Shown here in pieces: positions 36,644 through 44,926 of a stretch of DNA of 64,000 nucleotides (its first letter is position 1; every line of letters begins with the position of its first letter). The translations under genes were made by a program, and so were the position numbers. Source of the stretch: DATKOF01 sp035524795 (GTDB lineage: Bacteria; Pseudomonadota; Gammaproteobacteria; Burkholderiales; SG8-41); assembly GCA_035524795.1 (NCBI GenBank), contig DATKOF010000024.1:32980-96979 (forward strand). Direction: 5' to 3'. Below the pieces are notes generated by a model. It made no database searches. It had not been told where the DNA came from and worked only from the letters and a program-made list of their open reading frames with translations.

Positions 36644-36672
36644 TTGTAACGCGAATCATTCTTATTTATAAT
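36644..36672 (+). promoter_or_regulatory. tonB promoter with embedded Fur-like box, shared with bfd
   Basis: TTGTAA (36644-36649) and TATAAT (36667-36672) are 17 nt apart on the plus strand. A Fur-like 19-mer, AACGCGAATCATTCTTATT, fills 36648-36666; in its reverse orientation AATAAGAATGATTCGCGTT matches AATGAGAATNATTCTCATT at 15 of 18 defined positions. On the minus strand TTATAA and TACAAC with 17-nt spacing could serve bfd, so one Fur site could repress both directions. Confidence 0.7.
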
Positions 36673-36679
36673 CTCTTCC

Positions 36680-37315
36680 ATGTCAAGTACCGTTGTGGAA
36701 TGGCGCGACAGCGGGTTGCGTCTGCTGTTCGTAATCGGCCTGCACATCATCAGCCTGGCGCTGCTGATGCGCTATGGCGCGGCGCATTCCGAAATCACCC
36801 TTGCGCCGATCATGGTCAGCATTATCGCGCCGCCGGCGCCGGACATCATCGAGCAGCCGCAGCAGCCGCCGAAGCCGCTGCCGGTCAGGAAGATCAAGGA
36901 GCCGCCGAAGAAAATCGTCACTGCGGAAACCAAGGTGCCGTCCGAATTCGTTGCGCCGCCCCCGCCGCCCCAGGAAACTCCGCCACCGCCGGCCGCACCG
37001 CCGGCGCCGGTGGTCGCCGAGGCGCCGATCATCCCGCCTGATTTCAGCGCCGATTACCTGAGCAACCCGGCGCCCGAATATCCGCAGATGTCGAAACGCC
37101 TCGGCGAGCAGGGCCGCGTGGTGCTGCGGGTGCTGGTCGACACCGTCGGCCAGCCCGAGCAGGTCGAGGTCGAAAAAAGCAGCGGCTACCCGCGCCTCGA
37201 CGCCGCGGCGCGGCAGGCCGTCGAACACTGGAAATTCAAACCGGCAAGCCAGGGCGGCCATGTGGTCGTCGCTGCGGTAAACGTGCCGGTGCTGTTTTCA
37301 CTGAAGGAAAGGTAA
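36680..37315 (+). CDS. tonB: Energy transducer TonB
   Basis: Couples the inner-membrane proton motive force to outer-membrane receptors such as Fiu. The 211-residue protein has an N-terminal membrane helix (about 13-32), a Pro-rich rigid spacer (residues 50-115), and a C-terminal TonB domain with NPAPEYPQMSKRLGEQGRVVLRVLVD and the YPRLDAAARQAVEHWKFKPA motif. The ATG lies only 7 nt after a consensus -10, so the mRNA may be leaderless; a GTG at 36695 is the alternative. It leads tonB-exbB-exbD-FTR1. Confidence 0.94.
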   Translation: MSSTVVEWRDSGLRLLFVIGLHIISLALLMRYGAAHSEITLAPIMVSIIAPPAPDIIEQPQQPPKPLPVRKIKEPPKKIVTAETKVPSEFVAPPPPPQETPPPPAAPPAPVVAEAPIIPPDFSADYLSNPAPEYPQMSKRLGEQGRVVLRVLVDTVGQPEQVEVEKSSGYPRLDAAARQAVEHWKFKPASQGGHVVVAAVNVPVLFSLKER

Positions 37316-37319
37316 TCCG

Positions 37320-38075
37320 ATGGATTCAACCACTGCCATAGGCTTCAACGCCTTCCTGTCGCAGACCGACTTCGTCAGCAAGACCGTGCTGCTGATATTG
37401 CTCGTGATGTCGGTCACGACCTGGTATCTGATACTGACCAAGACCCTGCGCGTATGGAGCACGCGCACCCGCAGCGCGCGCTTCCTGCAGTCTTTCTGGG
37501 ATGCGCCGTCGCTGCAAGTCGTCGCCGCCCAGCTCGAGGAGCAGCATTCCGACGAGCACCATCCCGAGGAACCGTTTTCACACCTCGCCTATCACGCCGT
37601 CGTCGCGGTGCGTCACCATCAACGCCACGGCGCCAATCGGCTCAACGAGGCTGGCTCCGGCGCGGAATTCCTGACGCGCGCGATGCGGCGCGTGATGGAC
37701 GAGGAAACCGCGCGGCTCGAATCCGGCCTCACCGTGCTCGCCTCGATCGGCAGCACCGCGCCGTTCGTCGGCCTGTTCGGCACGGTGTGGGGCATCTATC
37801 ACGCGCTGATCGCAATCGGCATCTCCGGCCAGGGCACGCTCGACAAGGTCGCCGGCCCGGTCGGCGAAGCGCTGATCATGACCGCATTCGGTCTCGCCGT
37901 CGCGATACCCGCGGTGCTCGCCTACAACGCATGCGTGCGCTGGAACCGCGTGGTGCTCGCCCAGCTCGATTCGTTCGCGCACGATCTGTTCGCGTTCCTG
38001 ACCACCGGCTCGCACCTGAATGACCTCGCGCCGGTGACGCCGCTGAAGCCCGCGGCCGCCGCGAAGGGAGTGTGA
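37320..38075 (+). CDS. exbB: Biopolymer transport protein ExbB
   Basis: The proton-channel subunit that with ExbD energises TonB. The 251-residue protein has three membrane helices and the MotA/TolQ/ExbB signature, LTVLASIGSTAPFVGLFGTVWGIYHAL, plus GPVGEALIMTAFGLAVAIPAVLAYN. It starts 4 bp after the tonB stop. Confidence 0.95.
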   Translation: MDSTTAIGFNAFLSQTDFVSKTVLLILLVMSVTTWYLILTKTLRVWSTRTRSARFLQSFWDAPSLQVVAAQLEEQHSDEHHPEEPFSHLAYHAVVAVRHHQRHGANRLNEAGSGAEFLTRAMRRVMDEETARLESGLTVLASIGSTAPFVGLFGTVWGIYHALIAIGISGQGTLDKVAGPVGEALIMTAFGLAVAIPAVLAYNACVRWNRVVLAQLDSFAHDLFAFLTTGSHLNDLAPVTPLKPAAAAKGV

Positions 38076-38076
38076 G

Positions 38077-38502
38077 ATGGCCTTCGGCGGATTCAGCAAA
38101 AGCGGCGACAACGCGCCGATGGCGGAAATCAACATGATCCCGCTGATCGACGTGATGCTGGTGCTGCTGGTGATCTTCATCATCACCGCGCCGCTGCTGA
38201 CCAACGCGGTCAAGATCAGCCTGCCGACCGCGGCAAGCAGCCCGACCATCACCAAGCCCGAGCATCACGACCTCGCGATCGACGCGGCGGGCGTCACCTA
38301 CTGGGACGGCGCCGCGCTGGACCGGCCGCAACTGGTCGCGAAACTGCACGAGGCCGCGCAGCAGAACCCGCAGCCGGAAGTGCATCTGCGCGCCGACCGC
38401 ACCACGCAGTATCAGGTGATAGACGAGATACTGTCCGAATGCGCGAAGGCCGGCGTCACCCGCATCGGCTTCATTTCCGACCCCAACCGGGAGAACCACT
38501 GA
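38077..38502 (+). CDS. exbD: Biopolymer transport protein ExbD
   Basis: Partner of ExbB. The 141-residue protein has a short cytoplasmic N-terminus, one membrane helix with the essential aspartate in MIPLIDVMLVLLVIFIIT (D25 region), and a periplasmic domain. The start follows the exbB stop by one base, and the downstream FTR1 gene starts 2 bp after its stop, indicating one operon. Confidence 0.95.
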   Translation: MAFGGFSKSGDNAPMAEINMIPLIDVMLVLLVIFIITAPLLTNAVKISLPTAASSPTITKPEHHDLAIDAAGVTYWDGAALDRPQLVAKLHEAAQQNPQPEVHLRADRTTQYQVIDEILSECAKAGVTRIGFISDPNRENH

Positions 38503-38504
38503 TC

Positions 38505-39272
38505 ATGCTGTCAATGACCGTCATCACCCTGCGCGAAGGCATCGAAGCCTTCCTGATCGTTGCCATCACCCTCGCTTACATGCGCAAGACCGGGCGCGGC
38601 GCGCTGGCCCCCGCCGTCTACTGGGGCACGGCCACCGCGGCCGTGCTGTCGCTGGTGCTTGGCGTCGAGCTCGCCGAATACGCGGTACAGTCGTTCTGGG
38701 AGGGCGTGCTCGCCGGCGTCGCCGCGATCCTCGTCATCTCGATGGTGGTTTACATGCTGCGCGCGGCCAAGCACATCAGCAAGGACATCGGCGCCAGGGT
38801 CGAGGCCGCAGCGCAGAAAACCGGCGCGCAAGCGTGGATCGCGGTATTCCTGTTCGTGGTGCTGATGATCACGCGCGAAGGCATGGAAATGGCGTTCATC
38901 TCCGCCTCGCTGGCGACCCAGACCGGCGCCGGCAGCATGTTTGCCGGCGCGCTGCTCGGCATCGCGGCGGCGGCGGCGGTCGCCTGGGCGTGGTCGCGCT
39001 ACGGGCGCCGCGTCAATCTTGCGCTGTTCTTCCAGGTTACCTCGATCTTCCTGCTGCTGTTCTCGCTGCAGCTGCTGATCTACTCGTTCCACGAATTCAC
39101 CGAGGCCGGTGCGCTGCCGCTGGTCAACAACGAGTACTGGCACATGACGACCGAGCCCTACGGTCCGGACGGCGAATACGGTCACTGGCTGTCGTACAGC
39201 TTGGTGCTGATCCCCGCCGCGTGGCTGGTGATCGCCGGCCTGCTGCAGCGCAAGCCGCGCGCCGTGGCCTGA
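38505..39272 (+). CDS. FTR1-family high-affinity iron permease
   Basis: A 255-residue, seven-helix permease of the FTR1/EfeU/OFeT family. Both REXXE iron-binding motifs are present: LREGIEAF (residues 9-16) and TREGMEMAF in the fourth helix region. Typical EfeUOB partners (EfeO, EfeB) are absent; instead the gene is joined to tonB-exbBD. It may import ferric or ferrous iron from the periplasm; transport direction and partner oxidase are not shown by the sequence. Confidence 0.9.
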   Translation: MLSMTVITLREGIEAFLIVAITLAYMRKTGRGALAPAVYWGTATAAVLSLVLGVELAEYAVQSFWEGVLAGVAAILVISMVVYMLRAAKHISKDIGARVEAAAQKTGAQAWIAVFLFVVLMITREGMEMAFISASLATQTGAGSMFAGALLGIAAAAAVAWAWSRYGRRVNLALFFQVTSIFLLLFSLQLLIYSFHEFTEAGALPLVNNEYWHMTTEPYGPDGEYGHWLSYSLVLIPAAWLVIAGLLQRKPRAVA

Positions 39273-39287
39273 CCGCCTGAATTCCCG

Positions 39288-39306
39288 GCGCCCCGCCACG
39301 GGGCGC
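39288..39306 (+). terminator. GC-rich hairpin after the tonB operon
   Basis: GCGCCCCG, a CCA loop and CGGGGCGC form a perfect 8-bp stem 15 bp after the FTR1 stop. There is no T-run, so it is only a possible terminator or pause site. Confidence 0.4.
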
Positions 39307-39357
39307 ACCGATTCGCTGCATGGCATTCACGTGCTGCCCGATAAAATCAGAGGCCTC

Positions 39358-40107
39358 ATGCAGGGCGCATTGTCAGGATGGCTTGTGGGCATCGCCCCTG
39401 TTCTGGCATTGGCTCAGGCGGGTCCACCGCTGCTGACCGATGACCCGGGCACGCCGGGCGACCGCAACTGGGAAATCAACGTCGCTGCCACTGCCGATCA
39501 TCGCCCCGGCGCAGGCACGTACGAGACCCCTCTGCTCGACATCAACTATGGCGTGGGCGAGCACATCCAGCTCAAATATGAGGTTCCGTATCTGTTCGAG
39601 AACTCGGAAGACGGAGCGCGGCATGGACTCGGCAATTCGCTGTTCGGTGTGAAATGGCGCTTCCATGATGACGTGCAAAGCGGCTTCAGCCTCTCCACTT
39701 ATCCGCAGCTCGAACTGAACAACCCGACCAATTCCTTCCGGCGCGGGCTGGTGGACGAAGGTCCGCGCCTGCTGCTGCCGGTCGAAATCAACCGCGAATT
39801 CGGCAGCGTTAATCTCGGCATGGAAGCCGGGCGCCGGTTCTCCCGCTATGCAAATGAGGAAACCATCCTCGGCGTCGCCGCGACGCGCCAGTTCACTCCC
39901 GCGCTGGAACTGCTCGCCGAAATCTACAATGCTTGGGATCAGGGCGAAGGCCGCGCATCCACGCTCGATCTCGGCGGCCGCTACGCGCTGCGTCCCGGCA
40001 CCCTGCTGCTGTTCATGCTCGGCCATAGCATCGCCAGCCTGTCCGACACGCTGCAACCGCAATGGATCGGCTACCTCGGCATCCAGTTCCAGGTCGAGGG
40101 TCGCTAG
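39358..40107 (+). CDS. Outer-membrane beta-barrel protein, transporter-like
   Basis: A 249-residue exported protein: a signal peptide ending near ALAQA, then GPPLLTDDPGTPGDRNWEINVA and alternating strands to a barrel-like C-terminus, WIGYLGIQFQVEGR. The PLLTDDPGTPG opening and strand pattern place it with the MetA/phenol-degradation outer-membrane family that databases usually label transporter. Substrate unknown. ATG 39358 was preferred over GTG 39331 because the signal peptide follows directly and AGAGG precedes it. It stands alone before glnS. Confidence 0.7.
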   Translation: MQGALSGWLVGIAPVLALAQAGPPLLTDDPGTPGDRNWEINVAATADHRPGAGTYETPLLDINYGVGEHIQLKYEVPYLFENSEDGARHGLGNSLFGVKWRFHDDVQSGFSLSTYPQLELNNPTNSFRRGLVDEGPRLLLPVEINREFGSVNLGMEAGRRFSRYANEETILGVAATRQFTPALELLAEIYNAWDQGEGRASTLDLGGRYALRPGTLLLFMLGHSIASLSDTLQPQWIGYLGIQFQVEGR

Positions 40108-40131
40108 CAGGCCCTGTTGTACAATTTACCG

Positions 40132-41901
40132 ATGCCCAACGCATCCGCACCATCCGTACCGCCAAAACCCGCGGACAAACAATCCGTGTCCACTTCGAAC
40201 TTCATCCGCCAGATCATCGAGGCCGATCTCGCGTCCGGCAAATACGCGGCGCGTCATGACAGTGCGAAGATCCGCACCCGCTTTCCGCCCGAGCCGAACG
40301 GCTATCTGCACATCGGCCACGCCAAATCGATCTGCCTCAACTTCGGGCTCGCGCGCGATTACGGCGGCGCCTGCCACCTGCGCTTCGACGACACCAATCC
40401 GGAAAAAGAGGAACAGGAGTACGTCGATTCCATCATCGCGGCGGTGCATTGGCTCGGTTTCGATTACGGCGCCGACCTGTTTTACGCGAGCGACTACTTC
40501 GACTTCATGTACCGGGCCGCCGAGCATCTGATCACCGCCGGCCACGCCTACGTGGACGAGCAAAGCGCCGAGGCGATGCGCGAGATGCGCGGCACGCTGA
40601 CCGAGCACGGCCGCGACAGCCCGTGGCGCAACCGCCCGGTGGCGGAGTCGCTGGCGCGCTTTCGCGAGATGCGCGACGGCAAGCACGCCGACGGCGCGAT
40701 GGTGCTGCGCGCGAAAATCGACATGCGCTCGCCCAACATCAATATGCGCGACCCGGCGATCTACCGCATCAAGCGCGCGACCCACCACCGCAGCGGCGAT
40801 AAATGGTGCATCTATCCGATGTACACCTACGCGCACCCGATCGAAGATGCGCTTGAAAACATCACGCACTCGATCTGCACGCTCGAATTCGAAGACCAGC
40901 GGCCGTTCTATGACTGGCTGTTGCTGCGCCTCGCCGAGGGCGGGCTGCTCCAGCAACCGCTGCCGCAACAGATCGAATTCGCGCGGCTCAACCTGACTTA
41001 CGTCGTGCTCTCCAAGCGGCGGCTGATCCAGCTCGTCGAGGAACAGCATGTGGACGGCTGGGATGACCCGCGCATGCCGACGCTCGCCGGCGCACGCCGC
41101 CGCGGCTATACGCCCGAAGGTTTTCGTTTGTTCGCCGAACGCATCGGTGTCGCCAAGGCCGATTCGTGGATCGAATACTCGGTGCTCGAAGACTGCATGC
41201 GCGAAGTATTGAACGAAAGCTGCGAACGTCGCATCGCGGTGCTCGACCCGCTCAAGCTCGTGATTGATAACTATCCGGCAGACCAAGAGGAAATATGCGA
41301 AGCGCCGAACCATCCGCAAAAGCCGGAACTCGGCAAACGCACGGTGCCGTTCGCGAAGAAATTGTGGATCGAACGCGAAGACTTCATGGAAACGCCGGCG
41401 AAGGGTTTTTTCCGTTTATACCCGCCCGGGGTAACACCAGCCGGCGAACCTCTTGCCGGCAATAGCGTGCGGCTGCGCTACGGCTATGTCGTCAAATGCA
41501 CCGGCTGCGACAAAGATGCTTCAGGCAAGGTCATTGCCGTGCATTGCGAATACGATCCCGACACCAAGTCCGGCACTGCGGGCGCGGACAAGGTCAAAGT
41601 CAAAGGCAACATCCATTGGGTCTCGGCCAAGCATGCCTATGCGGCCGAAGTACGGCTCTACGACCGGCTGTTCAAGGTGCCTCACCCGGGAGCGGGCGAC
41701 AAAGATTATCTGCTCGACCTGAACCCGAACTCGAAGCGTATTATTACGGCACAACTGGAACTGGCACTGAAGAATGCCAAACCCGAAGAGCGGTTTCAGT
41801 TTGAGCGGCATGGGTACTTTGTAGCGGATGCTGTGGATTCGCAGGCAAGTGCGCCCATATTTAATCGGGCGGTGACGTTGAGGGATTCGTGGCAGAAATA
41901 A
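40132..41901 (+). CDS. glnS: Glutamine--tRNA ligase
   Basis: A class I aminoacyl-tRNA synthetase charging tRNAGln. The 589-residue protein has the HIGH motif in EPNGYLHIGHAKSICL, the GlnRS-specific RFDDTNPEKE, and the KMSKS equivalent VLSKRRL (VVLSKRR), followed by the two C-terminal beta-barrel anticodon-binding domains. The start is ATG 40132. The last 13 bases overlap an alternative GTG start of the next, unrelated AT-rich gene. Confidence 0.96.
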   Translation: MPNASAPSVPPKPADKQSVSTSNFIRQIIEADLASGKYAARHDSAKIRTRFPPEPNGYLHIGHAKSICLNFGLARDYGGACHLRFDDTNPEKEEQEYVDSIIAAVHWLGFDYGADLFYASDYFDFMYRAAEHLITAGHAYVDEQSAEAMREMRGTLTEHGRDSPWRNRPVAESLARFREMRDGKHADGAMVLRAKIDMRSPNINMRDPAIYRIKRATHHRSGDKWCIYPMYTYAHPIEDALENITHSICTLEFEDQRPFYDWLLLRLAEGGLLQQPLPQQIEFARLNLTYVVLSKRRLIQLVEEQHVDGWDDPRMPTLAGARRRGYTPEGFRLFAERIGVAKADSWIEYSVLEDCMREVLNESCERRIAVLDPLKLVIDNYPADQEEICEAPNHPQKPELGKRTVPFAKKLWIEREDFMETPAKGFFRLYPPGVTPAGEPLAGNSVRLRYGYVVKCTGCDKDASGKVIAVHCEYDPDTKSGTAGADKVKVKGNIHWVSAKHAYAAEVRLYDRLFKVPHPGAGDKDYLLDLNPNSKRIITAQLELALKNAKPEERFQFERHGYFVADAVDSQASAPIFNRAVTLRDSWQK

Positions 41902-41918
41902 AACACCCCGTTAAACTA

Positions 41919-43058
41919 ATGGCTTTTTGTCTCTATATCGTTGCCGATGGGAAAAATTCCAAAGTTGGAATTACACAACGCCCTTTTAGCGAGAGATTGT
42001 CCGAGTATCACACCCATAACCCAAACGTTCAGCAAATAGCAGTCTTCGAATCCCTCTCTGAAGAGGATGCACGACGCATCGAATCCGCCATTAAGGTTTA
42101 TTTCAAATCCGACAGGGTCGGCAAAGGGAAAGAATGGTTCGGCGTTGACCCCACTAAAATGAGGGCGCTGGCATCTTCTCTAGTTTCCGGAAGTATCGAA
42201 AAACAATCCACTTCTCCGATACTTCCGTTAATGCATTCGATCCACGTAAGTAATGAAGCGTGGGAATTACTAGAGGAAATTGGTAAGTATATTGAGCGCG
42301 ATAAAACAGAAAAAGAGGGACAGAAACTTTTAGAAAAGAAGAGGCAGGCCAAGGCTAAATATGAAATACTTCTCAGCGATACTTTTAAATTGGGAATGCC
42401 CAAAGAAACACTGGATCGTCATACGGTATCCTTAAAAGACCCTCCGTGTGTTGACATAGCAAATTGCGATCCAATAAACAGAAACATTATTTGTGAATCG
42501 ATTAGGAAAAACTTCTTAAAATTTCCAGACGAAGATCACGTTCGCGCCTTCTATCGTTTAGCCCCTCTAGGTAGTAGCTCCCATGCGGCATTTTGCACAG
42601 CCATCGCATCCATGCCATACATAGATCATCTAACTGATGAAGAATGGGGCGCCTCTGTACAAAAAATGCAGAAATACGCCAACACTGTAGGCTGGTATTG
42701 TGCAGCGCATGACGATTGGAGCTGGCACTATCCAACAAAAACAGGGCTTGTATTGTTCCAGCCGAAAAGCTCATCGGATCACAAGGTAAAAATGTTCGGA
42801 AATTCCTTTAGAAAGTTTGTAATCGAACGCGAGAAGCTCTTACTAGCATCCCACGACCCTCCCAAATCTTGGGATCTTGTTATTAGAGATGTCGTGCATG
42901 ACGCTTCGTTTCCTCTAGATGTGAGCTCTTGGGAAGATTTGTATGGACACTACTTGGAGCCATTTGAATTAGCATACGACGACGATGACCACCCCCACCA
43001 TGAAAAGGAAGCTTTTAAAGTTCTTTTTGAGGCGTGGCATAAGTCAAAGAGTCAGTAA
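41919..43058 (+). CDS. Putative GIY-YIG-type (T5orf172-like) protein, AT-rich insertion
   Basis: A 379-residue protein with an N-terminal GIY-YIG/T5orf172-like domain: CLYIVAD for the first motif strand, KVGIT (residues 15-19), a following basic region with R21 and R26, and E72 in GKEWFGVDP, the usual catalytic glutamate position. A charged coiled coil follows (about 115-155), then about 220 residues that I do not recognise. It has no signal or membrane segment. The gene is clearly AT-rich and sits between glnS and a broken isochorismatase gene, so it was probably acquired. GTG 41889, overlapping glnS, is an alternative start. Nuclease activity is inferred from motifs only. Confidence 0.65.
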   Translation: MAFCLYIVADGKNSKVGITQRPFSERLSEYHTHNPNVQQIAVFESLSEEDARRIESAIKVYFKSDRVGKGKEWFGVDPTKMRALASSLVSGSIEKQSTSPILPLMHSIHVSNEAWELLEEIGKYIERDKTEKEGQKLLEKKRQAKAKYEILLSDTFKLGMPKETLDRHTVSLKDPPCVDIANCDPINRNIICESIRKNFLKFPDEDHVRAFYRLAPLGSSSHAAFCTAIASMPYIDHLTDEEWGASVQKMQKYANTVGWYCAAHDDWSWHYPTKTGLVLFQPKSSSDHKVKMFGNSFRKFVIEREKLLLASHDPPKSWDLVIRDVVHDASFPLDVSSWEDLYGHYLEPFELAYDDDDHPHHEKEAFKVLFEAWHKSKSQ

Positions 43059-43194
43059 ATCTCACATAATTAAATATGGCCCGAGTTTGCGGATGCTATG
43101 CATCTGTTGCATCGTGGTAACGATATGTTCCCTTGCAACTAATCCCCCGCCGCACAATCCCAGCTTTACCCGCCACAAAACCAGAAAGAAAACC

Positions 43195-43262
43195 ATGCTG
43201 CACCTTGACCTGCGCACCAGCGTTCTCGTCCTGATTGACCTGCAGAAAGGCGTCGCCACGCC
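43195..43262 (+). pseudogene. 5' remnant of an isochorismatase-family hydrolase gene
   Basis: The codons from ATG 43195 read MLHLDLRTSVLVLIDLQKG, the typical N-terminus of cysteine hydrolases of the isochorismatase family, where VLVLIDLQ holds the catalytic aspartate. After about 22 codons the homology stops and the frame runs into the convergent exonuclease gene. The rest of the enzyme is missing, so this is a truncated fragment left by a deletion or rearrangement. Confidence 0.7.
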
Positions 43263-43265
43263 CGC

Positions 43266-43772
43266 TTATTTGTCGCTGACCGCCTTGCGCGTCCGGTAGT
43301 AGGTTTCCTGAATCAGATAGGCATCAAAACTCGCGCGATGGCGGCGTGAATCGCCGATCTCGCGCAACAGTTCGTCTTTGGTCGGATGCCAGATTTCCAT
43401 TTGCGGTTCGGACAGGATCATCTCAAGCGCACTCAATGAAAACTCGGGCCGGATGCCGCCGGCGTAGAACAACTGGTCGAGCCAGGTCTTGTCCACGCCC
43501 CACGCGTCGCTAAACGCGGTCTGCTCGCCCAGCATTTCGTTCAGTTTGTGCGCCACTTCGTCGAGCGGCTTGCCGTAGGTTTCGAGGATGTCGCGCGGGA
43601 TACGGTGCACCCGCTGCGCCTTTTCATCCCAGTAGGTCCAGTGCGGCGGCGGCAGGATCAGCGCGCAGTACTTGGTGCCGTCGTTCAGCTCGACGCCGAC
43701 TTCGATCGGATAGCCGTGCGCGCCGAAGCCGGAGGCTTCGATGTCGATGATGGGCGGACGGCGCGCGGGCAT
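43266..43772 (-). CDS. DEDD-type 3'-5' exonuclease (DnaQ-like)
   Basis: A 168-residue stand-alone exonuclease-fold protein. D10 and E12 in IIDIEASGFG form the ExoI motif, HRIPRDIL and the aspartate in AFSDAWGVD form ExoII, and HRASFDAYLIQ supplies the ExoIII His and Asp, giving the DEDDh pattern. It probably acts on DNA or RNA ends or as a small-oligonucleotide nuclease; the specific role is unknown. It is convergent with the isochorismatase remnant. Confidence 0.8.
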   Translation of the reverse strand: MPARRPPIIDIEASGFGAHGYPIEVGVELNDGTKYCALILPPPHWTYWDEKAQRVHRIPRDILETYGKPLDEVAHKLNEMLGEQTAFSDAWGVDKTWLDQLFYAGGIRPEFSLSALEMILSEPQMEIWHPTKDELLREIGDSRRHRASFDAYLIQETYYRTRKAVSDK

Positions 43773-43870
43773 GGATGGAATATAGCAGACTGCGGAGCCG
43801 GGGTAATCCCATTGTCATCCTTGCGCCGATTGTTCTCTGCTATGATGCGCGAAATTCCAGGGGGACAATC

Positions 43871-44926
43871 ATGGATTCGTCCGGCGAGGGTTCCATCCTC
43901 CCTCAGGAGGCCGACGGCAAACGCCGCTATCCGGTCGAATTCACGGCCACGGCGGGTGAGTATTTCCGCATCTGGATCGTCAATCTCGCGTTGACCATCC
44001 TCACGCTCGGCATTTATTCGGCGTGGGCCAAGGTGCGCAAGAAACGCTATTTCTACGGTCACACGCGCATCGACGGCGAGGGATTCGAATATCGCGCCAA
44101 TCCGGTCGCCATTCTCAAGGGCCGCATCATCGCGGTCGGTCTGTTCTCGATTTATTCCCTGACCCAGCATTTTCAGCCCTTGCTGCATCTCGCACTGGCA
44201 TTCGTGCTGGCGGGCGCGATCCCCTGGCTTATCGTGCGCTCGCTCATGTTCAACGCCTACAATTCCGCTTACCGCAACATCCGATTCCACTTCCGCGGCA
44301 ATTATGGCGAGATCATCAAAATCCTGTTCTGGTACGGCTTGCTTGCCGCACTCACTCTCGGATTGATGTACCCGTACATGAAATCGCGCCTGGCGCGTTT
44401 CATCATGGGCAATCATCGCTACGGCGAAACCCGGTTTGAAGTGGGCAACCTGACCCGACGTTACTACGCGATATATCTGAAGGGACTAGTCTTGCTGGTG
44501 CCCACCCTGATATTTCTGGGTATCCTCGTCGCCGTGGGGGCGCCCCTGCTCAAAGGCTCCAAATATGCTGCAGTGATCTTCGTGATACTCGCGTTTTACG
44601 GCTCGCTGCTGCCGATATTCGCCTATGGCCAGTCGCGCATCAACAATCTGATCTGGAATTCCACCGCCATGGGGCCGGTGCATTTCGAATCGCGGTTGCG
44701 TGCACGGGACCTGATGGGGCTTTATTTTACCAACATCGTTGCGATCGTCTGCACGCTCGGACTTGCCGCACCGTGGGCCATCGTGCGCACGATGCGCTAT
44801 CGCGCTTCGAAAATGACCATGGTTTCCACGGGCGCCCTCGATCACTTCGTCGCCGCCGAAGCCGCCCAGGTCAGCGCAACCGGTGAGGAAATCGGAGAGA
44901 TGTTCGATATCGATATCGGATGGTGA
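43871..44926 (+). CDS. DUF898 (YjgN-like) inner-membrane protein
   Basis: A 351-residue polytopic protein with about six to eight membrane helices. Two similar halves are visible: FRIWIVNLALTILTLGIYSAWAKVRKKRYFYGHT and the later GLYFTNIVAIVCTLGLAAPWAIVRTMRYR, typical of the DUF898/YjgN family. Function unknown. Its stop overlaps the start of the M48 peptidase gene by 7 nt, a pairing that recurs in proteobacteria. Confidence 0.85.
   Translation: MDSSGEGSILPQEADGKRRYPVEFTATAGEYFRIWIVNLALTILTLGIYSAWAKVRKKRYFYGHTRIDGEGFEYRANPVAILKGRIIAVGLFSIYSLTQHFQPLLHLALAFVLAGAIPWLIVRSLMFNAYNSAYRNIRFHFRGNYGEIIKILFWYGLLAALTLGLMYPYMKSRLARFIMGNHRYGETRFEVGNLTRRYYAIYLKGLVLLVPTLIFLGILVAVGAPLLKGSKYAAVIFVILAFYGSLLPIFAYGQSRINNLIWNSTAMGPVHFESRLRARDLMGLYFTNIVAIVCTLGLAAPWAIVRTMRYRASKMTMVSTGALDHFVAAEAAQVSATGEEIGEMFDIDIGW

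Noticed and set aside
40097..40125. TACAAT just before the glnS ATG as a leaderless promoter
   Set aside because: No acceptable -35 element lies at 16-18 nt spacing, so the -10 match alone is not convincing.
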